A stretch of DNA of 64,000 nt from Lentzea aerocolonigenes (GTDB lineage Bacteria > Actinomycetota > Actinomycetes > Mycobacteriales > Pseudonocardiaceae), in NCBI RefSeq assembly GCF_000974445.1, contig NZ_BBOJ01000031.1, positions 37,754-101,753 on the forward strand. The letters are read 5' to 3'. The notes under the pieces are model-generated. The model was not told where the DNA came from. It made no database searches and saw only the letters and a list, made by a program, of their open reading frames with translations. Shown here piece by piece: positions 60,157 through 64,000 of this stretch; the stretch's first letter is position 1; every line of letters begins with the position of its first letter. The translations under genes were made by a program, and so were the position numbers.

Positions 60157-61056
60157 ATGCTCACGCCCTCGCGACTCACGCTCGCCCGCACCCGGCGCGG
60201 ACTCACCGCGGCCGAGCTCGCGCGCAAGGCCGGCGTGCAGGCGCGGGCCATCGGTGAGTACGAGCGCGGCGTGCGCAGGCCCAAGGCTGCCACCGTCGAG
60301 TCGTTGGCCGGGGCGCTCGGGTTTCCGGCCGCGTTCCTGAGTGCGCCGGAGCCGCCGCGGCCGCAGAACGCGCCGCACGACGCCCAGGCCACGGCGGCGG
60401 CGCAGTTGGCGATCGAGTTCAACGGGTGGTTGGAGCGGCTGTTCGTGTTGCCGCAGCCGGATCTGCCGCCGCCCAGGACCTCGCCGGGTCGCACTCGCGA
60501 TGCGTGGCGGCTTGCGGCGGGGCCGGCGCCGAACATGGTGCAGCTGCTCGAGTCGCACGGCGTGCGGGTGTTCTCGTTGCCGGTCGACTGCGCCGGGCAG
60601 GAGGCGTTCTCCTGCTGGCACTTCGGGACGCCGTACGTGTTCCTCGACCCGACGGTCACGCCGGAGCAGGCCAGGTTCGACGCGGCGGTGCAGCTGGCCG
60701 TCCTGCTCGGGCACGACGAACCAGCCGAGTTCGCCGCCGAGTTCCTGATGCCGCACCAGCTTCTGGCCGGTACGGACCACCGGCACTGGCACGTGGCCAG
60801 GGAGCGGTTCAGCACGCGGGCGAACGTGCACAGCCTGGCGCCGGGTGGCATGGCGCGGCGGGAGTCGTCGAAGCTCCTCACCAAGGTGTTCAAGGTTCTC
60901 CGGGAGCACGGCACGACGCCGCTGCACGTCGCCAAGGAACTCAATCTCGGGCTGGAAGAGCTCAACGGTCTGGTGTTCGGCTTGGTGCTGACCGCGCTGC
61001 CCGGCGGCGGAGAACGCGGGCCCCGAGGGCGTGCGCGCCTCACTCTCGTTCACTGA
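60157..61056 (+). CDS. XRE regulator with ImmA/IrrE-like domain lacking the protease motif
   Basis: A 299-residue protein. The N-terminal helix-turn-helix is LTLARTRRGLTAAELARKAGVQARAIGEYERG. The second half resembles the IrrE/ImmA (M78) peptidase fold: HFGTPYVFLDPTVTPEQARFDAAVQLAVLLGH and AEFAAEFLMP. The HExxH zinc motif expected in that helix is replaced by AVQLAV, so it should not cleave protein; it may still sense through the fold. ATG 60157 is the first start in frame with the DNA-binding domain. It lies right next to the repeat array. Confidence 0.82.
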   Translation: MLTPSRLTLARTRRGLTAAELARKAGVQARAIGEYERGVRRPKAATVESLAGALGFPAAFLSAPEPPRPQNAPHDAQATAAAQLAIEFNGWLERLFVLPQPDLPPPRTSPGRTRDAWRLAAGPAPNMVQLLESHGVRVFSLPVDCAGQEAFSCWHFGTPYVFLDPTVTPEQARFDAAVQLAVLLGHDEPAEFAAEFLMPHQLLAGTDHRHWHVARERFSTRANVHSLAPGGMARRESSKLLTKVFKVLREHGTTPLHVAKELNLGLEELNGLVFGLVLTALPGGGERGPRGRARLTLVH

Positions 61057-61100
61057 CTGGTCACAGGCTGCAATTTTTTGGCCCGTTGTATTAGACCAAA

Positions 61101-61127
61101 CGAGCGATTTGTGAAACGCATCGCTCG
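61101..61127. terminator. Hairpin between XRE and HIRAN genes
   Basis: Arms cgagcgat / atcgctcg with an 11-nt loop in an AT-rich 121-base gap that also contains a run of T (61073-61078) and a possible promoter for the next gene. Confidence 0.4.
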
Positions 61128-61177
61128 GCATCCCCGACACTGAGAGTGACGGGAAGCCGAGTCGTGAGGATGCGCCC

Positions 61178-62095
61178 ATGACGATGCAGCAACGCACAGA
61201 GCCATCGCCCGCCGCAGTTCTGATCTCCGTTGCCGTGCTCGCGTTGGTTCTGACCGTTGCTTTCGGCCCGCTGGGCTTCGTCATCGGGCTCGCGTTGTTC
61301 GCGTTGATGTTCATCGGCAGCAAGAAGAAACCCGCCGAACAGTCCACGTCGTCACGTACGCGCTCCCGGATCCGGCGCCTGTCCACGGCGGGACGCGTCG
61401 CGATCGTCGGCGAGTCGTACTACCAGGACGCCATCGCCGAGGTGGCGAGGCACGCGACGGCGCACTCGCCGGACGAGCCCATCCCCGCGACCGCCGTGCT
61501 GGTGCCGGAGCCTTCCGACGGGCACGACCGCCAGGCGGTGCGGGTCGACCTGCTGCGCGGCGATGGCTGGGCGGTCACCGCCGGCTACCTGCGCACTGAT
61601 CAGGCTGCCGACTACCAGCCGCTTCTGCTCGAACTGGCCGAACGCGGCGAGGTCGGTTCGTGCCCCGCCCGCATCATGGGCGGGGGTCAGCGCCACTACG
61701 GCGTGCACCTGCAGCTCGGTGCCCCGCGGCTGTTGCTGCTCGACCACGAGGCTCTCGGCACGGCACCGACCATGCCCGCCGAACACCAGGTCACCGTCAC
61801 GGGCGAAGAAGCGCATCAGCACGTGCTGCACCGCGTGGTCAACGGACACACCCCGGTGCACGTCATCGCCGAGCTCCGCGACTGCCGCATCGCCAAGGGC
61901 TCGCACACGGGCGAACACACACTCGAGGTGCTGCTCGAAGGCGAATGCATCGGCCAACTCTCCTACGCGATGGGTCTGCGCTACTGCGACGTGGCGCAGG
62001 AGTGGCGCGCCCGCACGGGGCGCGCGCTCTGCGAAGCGGTCATCGTCAACGAGGGCACGCGCGGCCTTCACGCGAAGCTGCTGCTGCCCAGGTAG
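61178..62095 (+). CDS. Membrane-anchored HIRAN-like domain protein
   Basis: A 305-residue protein. Two hydrophobic stretches (about residues 12-46) anchor the N-terminus; a basic linker leads to RVAIVGESYYQDAI, then VLVPEPSDGHDRQAVRVDL and WAVTAGYLRTDQAADYQPLLLEL, the order of elements in HIRAN domains, which bind DNA 3' ends in repair proteins such as HLTF. The C-terminal 100 residues are a second beta-rich region resembling the first (GEECIG-type strand and a closing LHAKLLL). A membrane-bound HIRAN protein is unusual. The 3' end overlaps the next gene by 28 bases. Confidence 0.65.
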   Translation: MTMQQRTEPSPAAVLISVAVLALVLTVAFGPLGFVIGLALFALMFIGSKKKPAEQSTSSRTRSRIRRLSTAGRVAIVGESYYQDAIAEVARHATAHSPDEPIPATAVLVPEPSDGHDRQAVRVDLLRGDGWAVTAGYLRTDQAADYQPLLLELAERGEVGSCPARIMGGGQRHYGVHLQLGAPRLLLLDHEALGTAPTMPAEHQVTVTGEEAHQHVLHRVVNGHTPVHVIAELRDCRIAKGSHTGEHTLEVLLEGECIGQLSYAMGLRYCDVAQEWRARTGRALCEAVIVNEGTRGLHAKLLLPR

Positions 62096-62868
62096 TCCGC
62101 AAACGTTCGCGGCTCACGGCCGAGGACCCGCTGCACCCCGTCGGACAGGTGTGCCTCGGCTCCCGTCCGGATGCGCACCAGCAGCATCGTGACCAGCTCG
62201 GCGATCTCGTCCGGGTACCCGAGCCCGCGCAACGAGGCCGCGAAGTCGTCCGGGGCGACGTCCGTGTAGAGGACGGGGCTGCCGGTCACCGCCACGATCC
62301 GCGCGAGCATCCCCGCGAACGACAACGACTCGGGCCCGCTCAGGTCGTAGGTCTCCCCCGCGTGACCGGGCCGCGTGAGCGCCGCGACGGCGACCTCTGC
62401 GATGTCGCGGACGTCGATGAACGGGTGCACGCCCTGCCCCGCGGGCACAGCGAGCTCGCCGTGCCGCACAGGCTCCGCGAACATGTCCTCGTCGAAGTTC
62501 TGCATGAACCAGGTGGGACGCAGGATCGTCCAGTCGGCCCCGGAGTTCTTGATCGCCGCCTCGAACGGGTCGTCGTCCGGCGCACCCCGCATGGACAGCA
62601 GGACGAACCGGTTGACGCCGGCCTTCACGGCCACCGGCACGAAGTCGGCGAGCGCTGCCGGGTTCTCCGGCGGCACGACGTAGACGGCGGTGGTGCCGGC
62701 GACGGCGGGTTCCCAGGTGCCGGGGAGAGACCAGTCGAACTTCGTGGCGGACGACCTCGACGCCGGACGAGCGGCAGGACCGAGGAGTTCGGTGACACGA
62801 CGACCGGTCTTGCCGGTGGCGCCGAGCACGAGGACGGTGGACGACTTGATTGCGCTCAATGTTGACAT
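62068..62868 (-). CDS. NmrA-like NAD(P)-binding protein
   Basis: A 266-residue atypical short-chain dehydrogenase. It starts with TVLVLGATGKTGRRVTELL (GxxGxxG) and has FVLLSMRGAP, WTILRPTWFMQNF and HPFIDVRDIAEVAVAAL, the pattern of NmrA and NAD(P)H:quinone oxidoreductase 2-type proteins that sense or use NADPH. ATG 62868 lies inside a perfect inverted repeat, so a repressor there would block initiation. No ribosome site is visible, suggesting leaderless translation. Confidence 0.85.
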   Translation of the reverse strand: MSTLSAIKSSTVLVLGATGKTGRRVTELLGPAARPASRSSATKFDWSLPGTWEPAVAGTTAVYVVPPENPAALADFVPVAVKAGVNRFVLLSMRGAPDDDPFEAAIKNSGADWTILRPTWFMQNFDEDMFAEPVRHGELAVPAGQGVHPFIDVRDIAEVAVAALTRPGHAGETYDLSGPESLSFAGMLARIVAVTGSPVLYTDVAPDDFAASLRGLGYPDEIAELVTMLLVRIRTGAEAHLSDGVQRVLGREPRTFADYLGSSSFA

Positions 62869-62890
62869 GACTAGAGCCAATCAACATTGA
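62856..62890. promoter_or_regulatory. Operator over the NmrA-like start codon
   Basis: Perfect 10-bp arms tcaatgttga (62856-62865) and tcaacattga (62881-62890) separated by 15 bases that contain the ATG. Related half-sites (cttgattga) occur about 25 bases further on. It resembles a dimeric repressor site, for example of the HxlR, MarR or TetR type. Confidence 0.65.
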
Positions 62891-62956
62891 CGCGGACGAT
62901 CCATGCTTGATTGACCGCCATCCTTGCTCGTTCGTCCACGTGGTACTTAGTGGTGC

Positions 62957-63316
62957 ATGAGTCAGCGTGATCTCGTGGACCTGAGGGACGCCTTGCGGGC
63001 GTTCGCCGCTGCCCGCGACTGGGACAGCTACCACACGCCCAAGAACCTGGTGATGGCGTTGTCTGCCGAGGTCGGCGAGCTCACCGACCTCTTCCAGTGG
63101 CTGACGCCCGAGGAAGCGGCGAACGCGATGAACGACCCCGATCTCGCCTGGAACGTGCGGGACGAGCTCGCCGACGTGATGCACTACCTCACCCGGCTGG
63201 CGGACAAGCTCGGTGTCGACCTCGTCGAGGCCGCGTTCGCGAAGATCGAACGCAATGAGCGCCGGTTCCCCACCGGAAGCCTGACACCGGTCCCGGTCGA
63301 GAAGGGCGAACTGTGA
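62957..63316 (+). CDS. MazG-like nucleotide pyrophosphohydrolase
   Basis: A 119-residue all-helical house-cleaning enzyme of the dCTPase/MazG-like group that cleaves non-canonical nucleoside triphosphates. The metal sites are SAEVGELTDLFQW (ExxE) and RDELADVMHYLTRLAD (ExxD), with KIERNERRFP near the end. ATG 62957 gives the normal family start; no strong ribosome site. It is divergent from the NmrA-like gene. Confidence 0.9.
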   Translation: MSQRDLVDLRDALRAFAAARDWDSYHTPKNLVMALSAEVGELTDLFQWLTPEEAANAMNDPDLAWNVRDELADVMHYLTRLADKLGVDLVEAAFAKIERNERRFPTGSLTPVPVEKGEL

Positions 63317-63322
63317 GTCGGC

Positions 63323-63372
63323 GAAGCGCCGTCCCCCTTGCGATAGCACTTCCCCGCGGAGAACGGCGCTTC
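63323..63372 (+). terminator. Weak hairpin after the MazG-like gene
   Basis: Arms gaagcgccgt / acggcgcttc with a 30-nt loop, 7 bases after the stop. Nothing else is seen in the 180 bases up to 63496. Confidence 0.4.
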
Positions 63373-63496
63373 CGTGTTCAGCGTCGACAGGACGACCTGG
63401 ATTCGCGACCACCATGTGGGTCCCGGTCCAGGGTCCTGGCGCCGACCGCCGGCCCGTGATCGGCCGAGCCGTCGCGCTCGACGCGCTGCGGTCCCG

Positions 63497-63661
63497 CTAG
63501 AGGTACGTGAGCAGGAGAAGGATCAGGCACACCAGCAGCACGACGCCGAGCACCGCGGGCAGGAGCGACTGCGAGGACGGCGCGGGCTCGCGGGCGTGCC
63601 TGCCCCGCCTCCTGCGCGCTCGCCACCGCAAAGGTGCCTCCCCTGCCCACTGCTCATTCAT
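63497..63661 (-). CDS. Possible 54-residue tail-anchored membrane protein
   Basis: A small protein with an Arg-rich first half (RWRARRRRGRHARE) and one strong C-terminal helix (AVLGVVLLVCLILLLLTYL) ending at the stop, which fits a tail anchor. ATG 63661 starts it; no Shine-Dalgarno is visible. It lies downstream of the rRNA operon on the same strand. Short size and weak start make it tentative. Confidence 0.4.
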   Translation of the reverse strand: MNEQWAGEAPLRWRARRRRGRHAREPAPSSQSLLPAVLGVVLLVCLILLLLTYL

Positions 63662-63785
63662 GACGATCACGGTAGGGAGGAACAACCTGCGCTTGACCTG
63701 CATCACCCGCTCGCCTGCGCCTCATCACCCGGTCGGCGGCTCAAGCGGACACGACCCCTCGCGGACGGGGCCAGAACACAAAAAA

Positions 63786-63824
63786 GCCCTGCGGGGAGCG
63801 CTTGTGGCGCTCGACCCGCAGGGC
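63786..63824 (-). terminator. rRNA operon terminator
   Basis: Ten-base arms gccctgcggg / cccgcagggc with an inner gagcgc/gcgctc stem. On the minus strand it is followed by a run of six T, a classic intrinsic terminator 8 bases after the 5S gene. Confidence 0.92.
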
Positions 63825-63831
63825 AAATTAA

Positions 63832-63950
63832 GTTCGGCGGCGACCTACTCTCCCACACCGTAACCAGTGCAGTACCATCGGCGCAGAAGGGCTTAACTAC
63901 CGGGTTCGGAATGGGACCGGGTGTTTCCCCAACGCTATAACCACCGAAAC
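63832..63950 (-). rRNA. rrf: 5S ribosomal RNA
   Basis: About 119 bases. On the minus strand it starts GTTTCGGTGGTTATAGCG, carries the conserved CCCGGTCCCATTCCGAACC-type loop region and ends GTAGGTCGCCGCCGAAC, with 5' and 3' ends able to pair. The 50 bases beyond 63950 are spacer, so the 23S gene should lie just right of the window. Confidence 0.96.
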
Positions 63951-64000
63951 ACTATGAAATTACAACCAACGATGAGCCGAAGCTCGAACCGGTTCTGGTT

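Noticed and set aside
59890..61386. 498-residue minus-strand frame across the repeats and the XRE gene
   Set aside because: It is antisense to a clear helix-turn-helix gene, and its content is low-complexity Arg/Ala sequence.
63374..63940. Plus-strand frame running into the 5S rRNA
   Set aside because: It crosses the rRNA terminator and most of the 5S gene, has no conserved motif and cannot be a real gene end.

Overview
The window is about 70% GC, with dense operons, many GTG starts, ATGA/GTGA/TGATG stop-start overlaps, a coproporphyrin-type haem operon and a cluster controlled by a SARP regulator. This points to a filamentous actinomycete, most likely Pseudonocardiales (Lentzea, Saccharothrix or Amycolatopsis-like). 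That placement is an inference from gene content; no 16S sequence is present. The right edge holds a 5S rRNA on the minus strand with its terminator, so an rRNA operon lies just beyond the window. REGION BY REGION. 1-4325: the end of msrB, then a tight operon of three membrane proteins with cysteine-studded Ser/Gly tails (TIGR04222-like), a DUF692/MNIO iron oxidase and a small helical partner. This looks like a protein-modification system acting on the Cys tails and is one of the two best candidates for something undescribed. 4492-15573: a secreted subtilase, the haem genes hemE-cgoX-hemQ, a DUF3000 gene, an M19 dipeptidase, a NarL-type regulator whose N-terminus seems to start in another frame, RNase D, a gene remnant, a large palindrome and a GNAT. 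15611-22042: MerR/MMPL efflux pair, a giant LuxR (LAL) regulator and a DedA-like protein. 22166-39482: a soluble sensor kinase, its response regulator and a SARP, followed by a biosynthetic cluster with ketosynthase, chain-length-factor-like partner, two ACPs, KAS III, ketoreductase, two MaoC-type dehydratase subunits, type II thioesterase, acyl-CoA dehydrogenase, SnoaL-like protein, methyltransferase, flavin-dependent halogenase, AfsA homologue with HAD phosphatase, beta-propeller lactonase-like protein and MFS exporter. Together these suggest a highly reducing type II polyketide pathway (polyene-type acyl chain), probably halogenated, with its own butyrolactone-type signal or butenolide chemistry. 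39631-51721: a CPA2 antiporter and second MerR, fadA-fadB beta-oxidation, a shrunken P-loop protein, small secreted proteins, a VapBC-type toxin-antitoxin pair, two DUF72 paralogues around a GH5 glycosidase and an arylamine N-acetyltransferase. 51841-58558: a four-gene operon of a zinc-hook SMC-like ATPase, a small protein, an SbcD/YhaO-like phosphoesterase and a membrane-hairpin YhaN-like ATPase, with a convergent Vsr endonuclease: a DNA-repair or defence island and the second strong candidate. 58595-63950: a hypothetical gene, a small membrane protein whose 5' end appears to have been copied into a roughly 96-bp degenerate tandem array, an XRE/ImmA-type regulator that lacks the protease motif, a membrane-anchored HIRAN protein, an NmrA-like oxidoreductase with an operator over its start, a MazG-like pyrophosphohydrolase and the 5S rRNA. 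HOW IT FITS TOGETHER. The sensor pair at 22166-23903 and the SARP probably feed into two outward-facing promoter regions (24711-24897 and 35263-35495) that drive the polyketide operons. The Cys-tail/MNIO operon and the SMC/phosphoesterase operon look like independent accessory modules. All functions are read from sequence motifs alone; nothing was searched against databases.
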